In this document: positions 9,526-20,017 of the stretch, piece after piece | Position numbering within the stretch: position 1 is the stretch's first letter | Layout of the letters: the number at the start of each line of letters is the position of its first letter | NCBI GenBank assembly: GCA_036172015.1 | Contig: JAVHSE010000009.1 | Location: forward strand, 1-22,557 | From: UBA7396 sp036172015 | Lineage (GTDB): Bacteria > Patescibacteriota > Gracilibacteria > BD1-5 > UBA6164 | DNA length: 22,557 nt | Direction: 5' to 3' | Position numbers and translations under genes: made by a program | Notes under the pieces: generated by a model | Database searches by the model: none | Told to the model about the DNA's origin: nothing | The model's input: the letters and a program-made list of their open reading frames with translations, nothing else

Positions 9526-11982
9526 ATGTTATCGTTATCAAACTGAGATATAATGGATATTTATGGAAATATAATTACTTCTGAAGAAAGAGAAAAAATT
9601 ATTCAATCAGTACATGAACTTCCTGTTATGAAGTTTCAGGATGATATTACTCATATTGTTTGAAATAATCCTATTACTATTATCCAATGAGAAACAGGAT
9701 CATGAAAAACAACTCAAGTTCCGCAAATACTGGAAAAGTTTTGACATATAATAACCACCGAACCGAGAGTTATTTCAGCTATTTCTGTTGCTGATAGAGT
9801 CAGTCGTGTCATTATGGCTAAAACATGAGATAGAAATTATAGTTTAGGTATGAAAGTTTGATATAGAACCGGTCAACAAGTGAGTTCAGAACATACTTCA
9901 AAAATATCATTTCATACTGATGGATTAGAAGCTATGAGACAATGAATTTCGTGAATATATTCAGATGTTTTAATTCTTGATGAAGTACATTGATATAGTA
10001 TTCCAACTGAAATGATAGCAAGTAATATAAGAAATTATATGCTTGAGACAAAAAGAAAATTAAAACTTGTTTTAATGTCGGCTACATTAAATCCGTATAT
10101 ATTACAAGATTATTTTAAACAAGTTTCATCTGATATTCCAGTCATAAAAATACCTGGAAGAAATCATAAAGTGGAAAAACATTTTTTAACCAATAGTGAT
10201 TATGTAAAAACAGTATGTAATCACTATAAAGAAAAGAAAAATATACTTCTTTTTGTAGAATGAAAAAAAGAAATAGAATGAGCTATTATGTCACTCAAAA
10301 GACAATTATGAGAATCAGCTCTTATATTTCCTCTTCATTCAGAACTTTCTATAGAAGAACAAGTAAAATTATTAAAAAAAGAGCACGATGATCCAATAAT
10401 AGTTGTTTCAACCAATATAGCTGAAGAAAGCATTACTCTTGAATATATAGATGCTGTCGTTGATATAGGAAAAGAAAAAACTCTTTTTGTGAATAATTAT
10501 GGAATAGATGAACTCAGAACTATCGATATAGCGAAATCAAACAGCATTCAAAAAGCTGGAAGAGCTGGAAGAACTCATGATGGAGTGTATACATTTAATA
10601 GTGAAACTGATTATGAATCTCTCAGAGATTTCCCCATAGCTCCTATCGAAAAAGAAAAACTCGATAAATATATACTCATATCTTTGATAGATACTATTGA
10701 TGTATTAGCAAATTTTGAAAAACAATTTATTCATAAACCATCAAGTGATTTATTAAAATTATCATATAACAGACTCAGATCTCTTTGAGCGATTCATACA
10801 AATGGTAAAATAACTCAATTATGAATTGATATACTCAAATTTCCAGTATCAGTAGATAATGCTATTATCCTCATTGAATCCATACAAAAATGATGTAGTG
10901 AAATAATCATTCCGATGGTAGCTATGTTAGAAAAAAAATGATTTGTATCAAAAAATTGAGATTGGAAAAATATAAAAATGGGTGGAAAAACTCAATGAGA
11001 TCTTTTTTCTTATCTTGATTTATTTCAATTTATTACTTCTACTCATATCAGTAATGGGAAAAGAAATCTTTTAAAAGATTTCTGAGTTGATGAAAATAAA
11101 TTGAAACTTTTTCAAGAACTTGATGGGAAAAAAATGCTTTTTGAAGTCGTAAATCTTGATATCATTTGAATTAAAACGAAAAAAGTTCAAGAAATTTATA
11201 ATATGATTCAACTGTTAAAAGAAAAATTTGAAAAAGTTTGATATAAAATTTGAAAAAATACAAATATTGATGATATAAAATCATGTTTAGTATCATGAAA
11301 TTTGCATAATATTTTTGTATATAATGAAAAAAATTGAGGTTTTTTTGACTATCATAAGCAAATACCTATTAACTTTATTCCTGGGGATATTTCTCTTGTT
11401 GAACTCCTAAATGGATGAATTTATATAGGATCTCCATTTATTATTTGATGATCTCCAGATCAAAATATTATTACCAATTTAATAAAAATAGATGAAGGAA
11501 TTATAAAAGAATATTGTGATAAAATGATAGACGGTGATATTCGGGAAATATTTTGACATTCAAATCCAAATTATAAACATTCTCATATATCTCAATGAAA
11601 TATATGAGAATTCAATATTGATGAAATAAGTTTTAATATCCCTGCTGAATTAAAAATATTAAAAGATAAAAGCAAAGCAAAACATTATCTTGCTAAAAAT
11701 TGGTTACCATATTTTTTAGTAAACCATAACAAAAATTATATTGATTTTATAAAAAGATCAAAATTAAACCCATCAATTTTTTGCGAATTACTCAAAAAAA
11801 TTACTCTTTCAAAAATTCAAAAAATCAATCCAGACAATCTAGAAAAAACAATTTATATATTTCAAAATGATGAAGAAATTTTTGATGAATTTATTGAAAG
11901 TGACGATATAAATATCAAAGCTTTTCTTGATTGAAAAATAAAAACAACTCAAGATTTTGCTTCTATAGAAGCAAAAAAATAA
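9526..11982 (+). CDS. DEAH-type ATP-dependent RNA helicase (HrpA/HrpB-like)
   Basis: 818 aa, ATG at 9526-9528, TAA at 11980-11982. An upstream in-frame TAA at 9496-9498 limits the start, and ATG at 9553 is the alternative. Superfamily 2 motifs are complete and in order: Walker A GETGSGKTTQ at 55-64, TEPRVISA (Ia), box II DEVH at 152-155, SAT at 185-187, STNIAEESIT (V) and QKAGRAGR (VI) from 342. One Walker A glycine is TGA, strong proof of the recoding. The C-terminal ~430 residues follow the HrpA-type ratchet/OB layout only loosely. Such enzymes unwind RNA with NTP hydrolysis. The location 77 bp behind the beta-CASP nuclease suggests joint RNA processing or decay. The last 15 codons and stop lie inside the 58-bp repeat that bounds the downstream cassette. 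Confidence 0.92.
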
Positions 11983-11991
11983 TTCCCTTTG
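11934..11991 (+). repeat. Left 58-bp direct repeat (attL-like)
   Basis: Identical to 16100-16157 except G11959 versus A16125 (57/58). It encodes the last 15 residues of the helicase plus TAA and the left arm of the terminator. The sequence after 11991 diverges. Confidence 0.9.
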
Positions 11992-12034
11992 AGGCTATCT
12001 CAAAAATTTACGTATCATTTTATATACACCGAAG

Positions 12035-12073
12035 AAAGTGGAATGGAAATAAAAAATCATACCACTTTTTTTT
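12035..12073 (+). terminator. Weak hairpin with T-tract before the metallopeptidase gene
   Basis: AAAGTGG (12035-12041) pairs with CCACTTT (12062-12068), followed by Ts to 12073, with a 20-nt loop. It could end helicase transcripts now that the original terminator has been split by the insertion. The interval 11983-12133 holds no gene. A TATGAT at 12090-12095 is a possible -10 for the next gene. Confidence 0.4.
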
Positions 12074-12133
12074 GCTAAATTTCATACAATATGATAGAAT
12101 CTATTTATATTTATATTTTTAAACTTTTTTAAA

Positions 12134-15025
12134 ATGGCTTTATCTTACGAATCATCTATACATTCTCTCGAAGAACAAGGAAGATTAATAAACAACTCTT
12201 ACAAAAAAAATACTGACCTTATTTGAAAATGAGTAGATAAACTCCTAGGAGTCTTTTGAGGTGAAACGGTAGAAAAAATATATAAAGATCAGATTATAAA
12301 TATACAACAACAAGCAAAAAAACTCCTTACCGAACTTCATGCAGAAACTCTTACACAAGAACAAAAAGTAAGACTCGAAAGATTAAAGGATGGAAAATTA
12401 GAAGATATATGAGTCATGCAAATGATACAAAATACTGATATGAAACAAGCTATAGTAAATACTGGGTATGCTGTAAAATGAGAATTTATTGGAACACTTC
12501 ATGGATTACAAGTTATGATTACGGGAGTATTTGATCTTGCGATTTTTATGGGGAAATATACAGAAAGTATACTTGGGATCCATCCAGAATATAAAGAAAA
12601 AATCAATGAACAAGCAAGTCAACTCTATGATTGGATAAAAAAAGAATGAAGAATATGAGTTCAAGATAAGATATTTGAACTTATCGATCAAGAAATGATA
12701 CGAATATCTAAACTTCCACAAGAAGACCAAGCAGAAGCAATTGGAAATATTGCAGGAAATATTATTGGAATGCTTACGGGAATAAAAGTAGGATTGAGTC
12801 TTGCAAACAAATCATGAGAAATGGCAAAAAAAGTAGCTCAAGTAACGAGAATCACAGAAAAATTAGCACAAAGAGCAACTATAAATACAACAAGAATGAC
12901 TCAGGTAGAAAATCTATGAAAACAAGCATGATATATTCGTATAGGTTCCTCAATAGCAGAAAAAACACTGAATGGTATTGCAGAGTCACTTATCTGATAT
13001 GGTTTTGCTAAGTGACTTTCTGTGACTTGGGAACTCATTAGAAATTCAACCGTATCTGTTAGTAAGAAACTTTCTGCTATAGAAAAAACTATTGCGGAAA
13101 TGGAATGAGTTCTAAAAACTGAAATTGATCCAGCACAAAGACAAACTATACAAGAAGAAATACAAAAACTCAAAGAAGAAAAAGTAAAAATACAAAGACC
13201 AGAACAAAATCTCGATGAGTTGAATGCAAATGCATTACTTTTATCAGAGGAGCGTATAAAAAAAGCAGAAATCATTCTTTGATGGAAGGTACTTTCACAA
13301 GATCAAAAAGAGATAATTCTTCATATTCATAATAATATCAGTAAATGAGTATATCAGAATTGATATTCTGAAATTCGTGAGATGACTGAAATACTAATAA
13401 AAACCTGATTTTTAAAAAATGAAATCAGAAAATTGATGGAAAATGGAATATTATGATTTAAAATTAAAGCATTGTCTAAAACAGATGGAATATCTGATTA
13501 TGGAATCGAAAAATGAAATAGGATTGACTTACCAGAAGAAAGGATAAAAAGAGCCTGAATGTATCACTCTAATGGGAACTCTTCAGAATATTCTCGATAT
13601 GGAATATCTGATTATGCAATCGGACAAATGAATAGGATTGAATTACCAGAAGAAAGAATAAAAAGAGACTGAATGTATGGCTATACTGGAAACCCTCCAG
13701 AATATTCTTGATGATGAAATCCTACAGCTCAAGATGAATTGGATAGGAAAATGAAGGCTCTCAAAGATGTATATCGTTTTGAGGTTCGTAATTGAATACA
13801 TCAAGGAAAAAAGCCAGAAAGCAAAATGGAAATGCAAGCACGTCTTACACAAGAACGTAAATGATGAAAAAGAGATCCAGAATATATTATGGAAAATGCA
13901 AAGCAAAACGGGGCAGCACTTTTGAGGGAATGAGAAAATATTATGCGTGCTAATCCATGAATATCCTGAGAAAAATTATGACAACTAGTTAGGCAACGTG
14001 CAAATGAAATGTGACTCAAAATAACTCCCACACAAGAACGAATTCTGGATGCGCAAATGAGACAATATGAAAACTGGATGACAAGATACTGGAGTAAAGG
14101 GACGCGTGATAATATAAATACATCATCAATAGATGAATTTAAAAGAATACTTCCTGAGATTTTTCCAGATAAAGATAATTTTATAGTCGTTTCTGCTATA
14201 TATCTTTCTAATAAAAATTGAACTGACCCCATAATACAAAAAATAGCAAAAATCCTAACAGGAGAATTGGAGGATGTATCATATATTAAAGATAGAAATT
14301 ATAAAAAACAAGATATTATAGATTTATTCATACCACACTTATCAATAAACATTGATGCAAATAACTATCCTTGAACTATCTTAGTTACTTTACCACCAGA
14401 AATTCTCAATACTATATGAATAAAGGATATTGGTAAATTAGGTATATCAATAGTGGAAAAACCACACCTAGGTACATATCAGCATATGATTCCAGAATAT
14501 CTGTTTATATCATCTGATGCTGGAAAGGATACTATTGAACACGAATATCAGCATTTTTTAGACAATGTTTTTTTGAATCCTATTCTTTTATCATGAACTA
14601 TGTGAAATTCTGGGAAACCAATTCTTCAACACGAGAAAAGATATGGAAGAATACTTATGGAACCAGTATGAATAACTGAGAGGATTTGGAAATCAATGCA
14701 AGGCGAATTATGTTCTTATATTGAACGAAATAATCATCTACCAAAAGATATAGAAAATTATATGAATGGTACATTAAGATCAAAATTAAAAAATTGAGAA
14801 ATCCCAAAAGAAAGTATTCAAGAAATGGAATGAGCTATTCGTGAATTAGAAAAATACTTTAATAATTCTAATATTCCAAGAGAAGATCTCGTAGGAATCA
14901 TTCGTACTTCATATAGTATTGAAGATATGTTGAATCGTCTTCGTAAAAAGTATATAGATTTATTTCCTAATGATCCCTATACTCAAAGATTACAAGGTTT
15001 ATTACAACGTTTATTAGAAAATTAA
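12134..15025 (+). CDS. Large toxin/effector-like protein with C-terminal zincin (HEYQH) domain
   Basis: 963 aa, ATG at 12134-12136, TAA at 15023-15025. The N-terminal third is helical, with a glycine-rich hydrophobic stretch (IGNIAGNIIGMLTGIKVGLS) like the pre-toxin regions of polymorphic toxins. A coiled coil (about residues 315-365) follows, then the segment ILGWKVLSQDQKEIIL, two tandem 38-residue repeats (residues 452-527) and a charged linker. The C-terminal domain carries HEYQH at 803-807, a zinc-metallopeptidase HExxH signature. Glu858 in GELCSYIE is a plausible third ligand, which would make it a gluzincin. No signal peptide is seen. The gene is less AT-rich than its neighbours in places (23 G/C of 60 in 13801-13860). 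It lies alone in a repeat-bounded cassette with a small partner gene. A role as a toxin or predation effector is inference, and no family was matched. Confidence 0.8.
13487..13714 (+). repeat. Two tandem 114-bp repeats (38 aa each)
   Basis: Unit 1 is 13487-13600 and unit 2 is 13601-13714. Both begin GISDY and share RI(D/E)LPEERIKR and GMY, with most substitutions in the last third (HSNGNSSEYSRY versus GYTGNPPEYSGG). The repeats lie in the linker ahead of the C-terminal peptidase region of the 963-aa protein. Confidence 0.9.
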
Positions 15026-15147
15026 GTTTAGAATTTAATTTTTCAATAAAAATATGCCACTCAATCAATTTAATAAAGATAGATTTTGATAATTTAAATA
15101 AATATGATAAAATCATCTCACTAATTATTTCTTAATAAATAACAATT

Positions 15148-15696
15148 ATGAACAATTGAAATAACTCCCCTGAAAAAGGAGAAGCAAATAAACAGTATCT
15201 TGAAGATACACAAAGGGCTATTGATTGGTTATCTAAAAATTCTAATCTCGAACCTCATAGGGATACTATAGAACTTATGTTGCACGTTGCTGATTTGCTT
15301 GCAAATTTCTGAAGCAAAATAAAAAAATCGCACTATCCATCACTTACGACACTTTTTGAAAGTGAACTCACTCCAGCTGAATTAATGGAAATAAATACTA
15401 TATGAAATCAAGATTCTGAAAGATGAATATTTTTATGAGCAATTCACTCTAGGGAACTAGAAAGAACTGATGCAAAAGTATACGCGAAATTAAAATTTCT
15501 AAAACAATCTGGAGAATTACTTACAGAGGAAGAGTGAGATAAACTTGCAAAGTATGAAGAAAAAATCATGGATGATAGTGCTCTTGATACATCAGACATT
15601 CATCCTGCCTCAAAAGAGTCTGCTAGATCCATAACAATAAGTGAAGAAGTTACAGCTAATATTATTAGTATTTTAAATAAAAAGTCTAAAATTTAG
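15148..15696 (+). CDS. Unknown 182-aa protein, possible immunity or partner of the zincin protein
   Basis: ATG at 15148-15150, TAG at 15694-15696, five in-frame TGA glycines. The N-terminus MNNGNNSPEKGEANKQYLED is polar. The middle is helical (IELMLHVADLLANFGSKIKK, then FESELTPAELMEI). A short charged helical region (LTEEEGDKLAKYEEKIMDD) and a Ser/Thr-rich tail complete it. It is cytosolic, with no signal peptide or membrane segment. It sits 122 bp behind the zincin gene on the same strand, in the position of an immunity gene or chaperone in toxin cassettes. A -10-like TATGAT (15103-15108) resembles the one at 12090-12095 before the zincin gene, so the two may share regulation. The family is not recognised. 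Confidence 0.72.
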
Positions 15697-16083
15697 ATGT
15701 AAAGTACTTCTTAATGAGAAAAACCTACCTAAAAAATATACCAGTTCTTCCCTCTACGGAGGCAACAAAAAAATCCTCCAGGAAGGAGAAGTTCTTGAAA
15801 ATACTTGATTACAGCAAACTCTCCACAAATTCAGAACCACTATTTTGATGATATTTATGAAAAATTATATCAAGAAATACTTTTCTGAAAGTATAGTACT
15901 GATAGGAAGTATTTTGAATTAATGGATATTTTTGGTAATTTATGTAAATTTCCATTTATACATTGATATTCAATATGAGAAGTGAATTTTAAAGATGGAT
16001 TTATAGAGATTTTAAATCCTCAATATGATTTTAAAATACATGTTAATACTATTAATAACTCGTTTTTAAATCATATTCAATAA
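15697..16083 (+). pseudogene. Decayed gene with intact 3' part
   Basis: From about 15825 to the TAA at 16081-16083 a frame reads convincingly as protein (NHYFDDIYEKLYQEILFGKY, then LMDIFGNLCKFPFIHGYSIG and GFIEILNPQYDFKIHVN). It is open only back to 15733 and has no ATG before 15922. Upstream, another frame (from about 15701, with SSSLYGGNKKILQEGEVLEN) looks coding and uses C-ending codons unlike the neighbours. A third frame has an ATG at 15714 and ends at 15896. The pieces fit one gene broken by frameshifts, or two fused remnants. A short gene from ATG 15922 (53 aa) is the alternative. Confidence 0.5.
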
Positions 16084-16099
16084 TTTTTTTTATTACCTA

Positions 16100-16157
16100 A
16101 AAAATAAAAACAACTCAAGATTTTACTTCTATAGAAGCAAAAAAATAATTCCCTTTG
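16100..16157 (+). repeat. Right 58-bp direct repeat (attR-like)
   Basis: 57/58 identical to 11934-11991. It encodes the same helicase tail with Ala replaced by Thr, in a place where no helicase body precedes it. Its last 19 bp form the left arm and loop of the intact terminator. Confidence 0.9.
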
Positions 16158-16171
16158 GGAATTATTTTTTT
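16139..16171. terminator. Bidirectional terminator between the cassette and ileS
   Basis: A perfect 15-bp stem: arms 16139-16153 and 16157-16171 around a TTT loop, with A and T tracts on the two sides. It serves transcripts from the left and the leftward ileS transcript, whose stop is at 16180-16182. It is probably the original helicase terminator. Confidence 0.88.
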
Positions 16172-16179
16172 TAAAAAAA

Positions 16180-19100
16180 CTACTTTTTTAAACTTAATTT
16201 AATTTTTATCTCATCAATTTCAATTTCTTTTTCCCAATCTGGATTTGATATACTTCAAACCAAAGTAGATAGGGTTTCTGATTGAATCAGATTTTTTAGT
16301 TCACTATTTTGTAATATTTCAGAAATAATATCTCCAGAAAGTGTAATTTGTATCCTATCATCGACATTAAAATTGCTTTCCTTTCTTGATTCTTGAATAT
16401 GCCTTACAATATCTCTGGTATATCCTTCGAGTTTTAACTCTTGAGTAATATTGGTATCAATCGCAACTACAAGACCATTTCCACTTTCAAATATTTCATT
16501 TTGATTTTTATTTTCATTATCTGAAATAAATTCTAATTCAAACTCTCAAGGAAGTAGTTCAAATTCTCAAACTTTTGCATTTCCATTTGCAAGTAATTCA
16601 AAATTTCAAGATTTTGCTTCGGAAATAATAAATTTGACATTTTGACCAAACTTAGGACCAATAAGTCTTGCATTTGGTTTACAAATTTGTGATGGAATTT
16701 CATCATTGTTAAATACTTTCACTTCTCTTACATTGAGTTCTTCTTTTATAATTTCTTGAAAATATTCATTCAATGCATGTGATATTTTGACATATTGAAG
16801 AGGTTGTCTTACTCTTAATTTTGCATTGGCACGAGCTGATAATCAAAGAGTAATAATTTCTTGTACTTCTGAAGTATTTTTACTCAAATCTTCTAAAATA
16901 AAAGCAGGATTTTTCACTGGATAGAGTTCCAAATGAACCGAAAGTTTCCTCGTTAGATTTTTAAAAATATATTCTGAAACAAATGGCATATATGGAGCAA
17001 TCAGTTTACAAGTTTCTACAAGTACTTCATACAATGTATTATAGGCCTCTAATTTATCACTATCTGTTTCATTTTTCCAAAATCTTTTTCTTGATCTTCT
17101 TACATACCAATTCGTGAGATTATCCATAAATTTTACGACTGGTTTTGCAGCTTCATTTAATTTATAATTATCAAGTCATTTTGTCATTTCAGAAGTAAGT
17201 ATATTCAATTCTGAAATAATCCATCTATCGAGATTATTTGATTTTTTATAGTTTGGTAATTTATATAATTGTGAATTTTTCACTCACGGTAATCCATAAT
17301 AAGCTATTTCTGAAGTTAAATTATTTATATATTTATTAATAGGTCTAAATACTCATCCATGAGCAACGATTAAAACATTTTTTCATGCATATTTTTCTTC
17401 TATTTCTTTATATCAAGCAATGATTCTTTGCTCAAATTGTTCTATATTTTCTTCTGAATTATTTCTATATACTCTCGTTAATTCTCTATTGTTTTTACAT
17501 CCATATTTGAGAGAAATTTCATCATGACTCATTCATCTAAACTCTCAGTAACTTTGTTCTCTGAGTTTTTCACTTTCAACTACTTCAATATCATAATCAA
17601 AATAACTTTTTAAAATATCAGTCGTATGTTTCGTTCTCGTCATTGGTGAAGTAATAATCACATCGAATTTAATTTGAGAAGCAATGATTTGTTTTGCGAG
17701 TTTATGAGTTTGTTTCACTCATGTTTCATTGAGATCAATATCATCATCTCATCCATTTACTATTCCATTTGCATTATTATCAGTTTGTCCGTGTCTCACA
17801 TAGTATATATTCCCTACTTTCGGTTCAAAATTATCTATATTAGCATAAGTAGTGAAAAAACTATAGGTATTCCAAAGGGGTAAAATAACTTTTTTAACGA
17901 CTTCTTCAACTCCACTATCACTAAATCTCAAATCTTGAGCTTCTACCACTGGAGAATTCATAAGATAAAATCTCATAGCATCTGCTCAGTGTTTATCCAT
18001 AAGTATACTTGGATCAGTATAATTTTGAAGTCTTTTACTCATTTTTTTTCCATCTTCAGCGAGAACGATTCCATTTACAATAACATTTTTAAATGGGTTT
18101 TTTTTATACAAAGCTGCTGAAAGGACGACTAATGTATAAAACCAACCTCTGGTTTGATCAATTCATTCAGAAATAAAATCAGCTGGAAATTTGAAACTCT
18201 CTTTATTTTCAAATGGAAAATGTTTTGATGCATACGGCATAGAACCACTTTCAAACCAACAGTCTAAAACTTCAGGTATTCTTTTTAGTAGTTCACCACT
18301 CTGAGGATGTTTTATTTTTATGTCATCAACAAAATGTTTGTGAAGATCGATTTTTTTTAATGAATCAGTATAAAAATATTTTTCACCCTGTTTTTTGATT
18401 TGTCCAAAATCCTTATTGAGTTCATAAAGTTCTTGCACACTTCCGATACACCATTCGTGTTTTTTATCTTCACTTTGCCAAATTGGAATAGCACTTCCCC
18501 AATATCTATTTCTAGAAATATTCCAATCTCTTGCTCATTCGAGCCATTTTCCAAATCTTCCGTATTTGAGATTATCTGGAACCCAATTTATATTTTCATT
18601 TGATGAAAGCATAACATCTTTTATCTTTTCTACACTGACATACCAAGCAGAAATAGCTCTATAAATAAGAGGAACATCTGTTCTCCAACAATGGGGATAT
18701 GAATGGACTATCGTATCTATTTTGACAGCAAGTCACATCTTTTTTACTTCTTCGAGTGCTTTTTCATTATAATCAAATACCCACATTCCATTATTTTCGA
18801 GCAAGTTATAAGTATATCCATTATCATCAATATGAGCAACAAATCACAAATCTTGATTTTTTCCAATAATCATATCATCTTCTCCGTATGCAGGTGCCAT
18901 ATGAACGATTCCAGTTCCAGATTCATCCGTTACATGATGACCGAGAACCACACTCCAAACATTTTTACCAAGTTTTTGACCGATTGGTAATTCTCAAGCA
19001 TCTGATTTCACTTTAAAATCTAAAAATAATGGTTCATATTTATATCAAACGAGACAAGTTCCTGGATATTCCCTCAAAAGAGTATAATCTTCCTCATTTT

Positions 19101-19908
19101 TATAGTAAGATGCAACTCTTGATTTTGCTAATATATAGGTTTCATTTGATTTTTTATCAAGGATTTCAACATATATAATATTTTCTCAAACAGCGAGTCA
19201 TAAATTACAAACCAAAGTCCAAGGAGTCGTCGTCCAAGCCAGGAGATATTTTGACTCAGTTCCAATAACTTTTAATTTTATAGTTACTGTTTTATCTTGT
19301 TTATCTTGATATCATTGGTTTACTTCAAAGTTTGAAAGTGGAGTTGACATTCAAACACTATATGGAACCACTCTATAATCTTGATAGATGAGTCATTTAT
19401 TGTAGAGTTCTTTAAAAACCCACCAAACAGACTCCATGAATTTGACATCCATAGTTTTGTAGTCGTTTTCCATATCAACCCATCTTCACATTCTTTCGAC
19501 TGATTTTTTCCAATCATCAACATATGTGAGTACATTTGCTCTACATTCTTCATTGAATGGGAAAACTCAAATTTTTTCATCAATTTCTTTTTTTGATTTA
19601 ATTCACATTTTTTTCTCAACAATTCATTCAATCGGAAGTCCGTGACAATCCCAACCAAATTTTCTTTCTACTTTTTTTCCAAGCATTGTTTGGTATCTCG
19701 GGATGACATCTTTTATAGTTCCAGAAAGTATATGTCAATAATGTGGAGTTCCAGTGGCAAATGGAGGTCCATCATAAAAGTTAAACTCTTCTGAGTGTTC
19801 ACGAGTAGAAATAGATTTTTTAAAAGTATCATTTGCTTTCCAATCTGCTATTATTTCTTTCTCCAAATCTGGGAAAGATTGTCTTTGGTTTACTGGTTTA
19901 AATGTCAT
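16180..19908 (-). CDS. ileS: Isoleucyl-tRNA synthetase with embedded histidine-phosphatase domain
   Basis: 1242 aa, ATG at 19906-19908, TAG at 16180-16182. It charges tRNA-Ile with isoleucine. The class I signatures are HYGH at 56-59 (in FATGTPHYGHILSGTIKD) and KMSKR at 622-626, followed by NYTDP. FGWDCHGLPIE and the KMSKR form mark the eukaryotic-like type 2 branch, usually ~1050 aa. The anticodon-binding part is normal: LDRWIISELN from 893, NWYVRRSRKRFW, and a long C-terminal region. Between TYSFFTTYANIDNFEP (ends 696) and LDRW (893) about 195 residues are inserted, forming a complete histidine phosphatase: RHGQT with His706, SPMTRT with Arg758, REQSYGEFRG with Glu784, and VAHGG with His850. 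The whole is one open frame with TGA as glycine. The upstream region is lost in the 100-N gap. Confidence 0.95.
17233..17820 (-). other. Histidine-phosphatase (phosphoglycerate-mutase-like) domain inside ileS
   Basis: These bases encode about residues 697-892 of IleRS. The domain opens with YYVRHGQTDNNANGIVNG. All residues used by this superfamily for phosphoryl transfer are present: Arg705, His706, Arg758, Glu784 and His850. The substrate is unknown. It sits at a surface connection between the catalytic and anticodon-binding domains, so both halves can fold. Confidence 0.9.
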
Positions 19909-19917
19909 AGTGGGTTA

Positions 19918-20017
19918 NNNNNNNNNNNNNNNNNNNNNNNNNNNNNNNNNNNNNNNNNNNNNNNNNNNNNNNNNNNNNNNNNNNNNNNNNNNNNNNNNNN
20001 NNNNNNNNNNNNNNNNN
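19918..20017. other. Assembly gap (100 Ns)
   Basis: Exactly 100 Ns, the usual placeholder for a scaffold gap of unknown size. It begins 9 bp upstream of the ileS start, so the promoter and any leader are missing. Synteny across it is not proven by sequence. Confidence 0.98.

Larger units (their letters stand above)
11934..16157 (+). mobile_element. Putative cassette inserted at the helicase 3' end, bounded by 58-bp direct repeats
   Basis: Copies of the repeat at 11934-11991 and 16100-16157 enclose a metallopeptidase gene, a 182-aa gene and gene debris. The right copy continues into the second arm of a perfect terminator hairpin, while the left copy has lost that arm. So the original order was helicase, terminator, then the ileS 3' end, and 4166 bp were added. 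Rebuilding a gene's 3' end in this way is typical of site-specific integration. No integrase or transposase is encoded inside, so the element is non-autonomous or arose by duplication or homologous recombination. Confidence 0.55.

Noticed and set aside
12901..14232. Several minus-strand open frames (12901-13275, 13643-13906, 13801-14232)
   Set aside because: All are antisense to the continuous 963-aa gene and have Ser/Cys/Phe-rich shadow composition.
11934..16157. Insertion sequence or CRISPR interpretation of the repeats
   Set aside because: Only two copies, 4 kb apart, no transposase and no terminal inverted repeats seen.
17749..17976. A separate phosphoglycerate-mutase gene next to a split ileS
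   Set aside because: With TGA as glycine there is no stop on either side; it is one continuous frame with IleRS.
17674..18990. Plus-strand open frames within the ileS region
   Set aside because: Antisense to IleRS; the minus strand carries catalytic motifs throughout.
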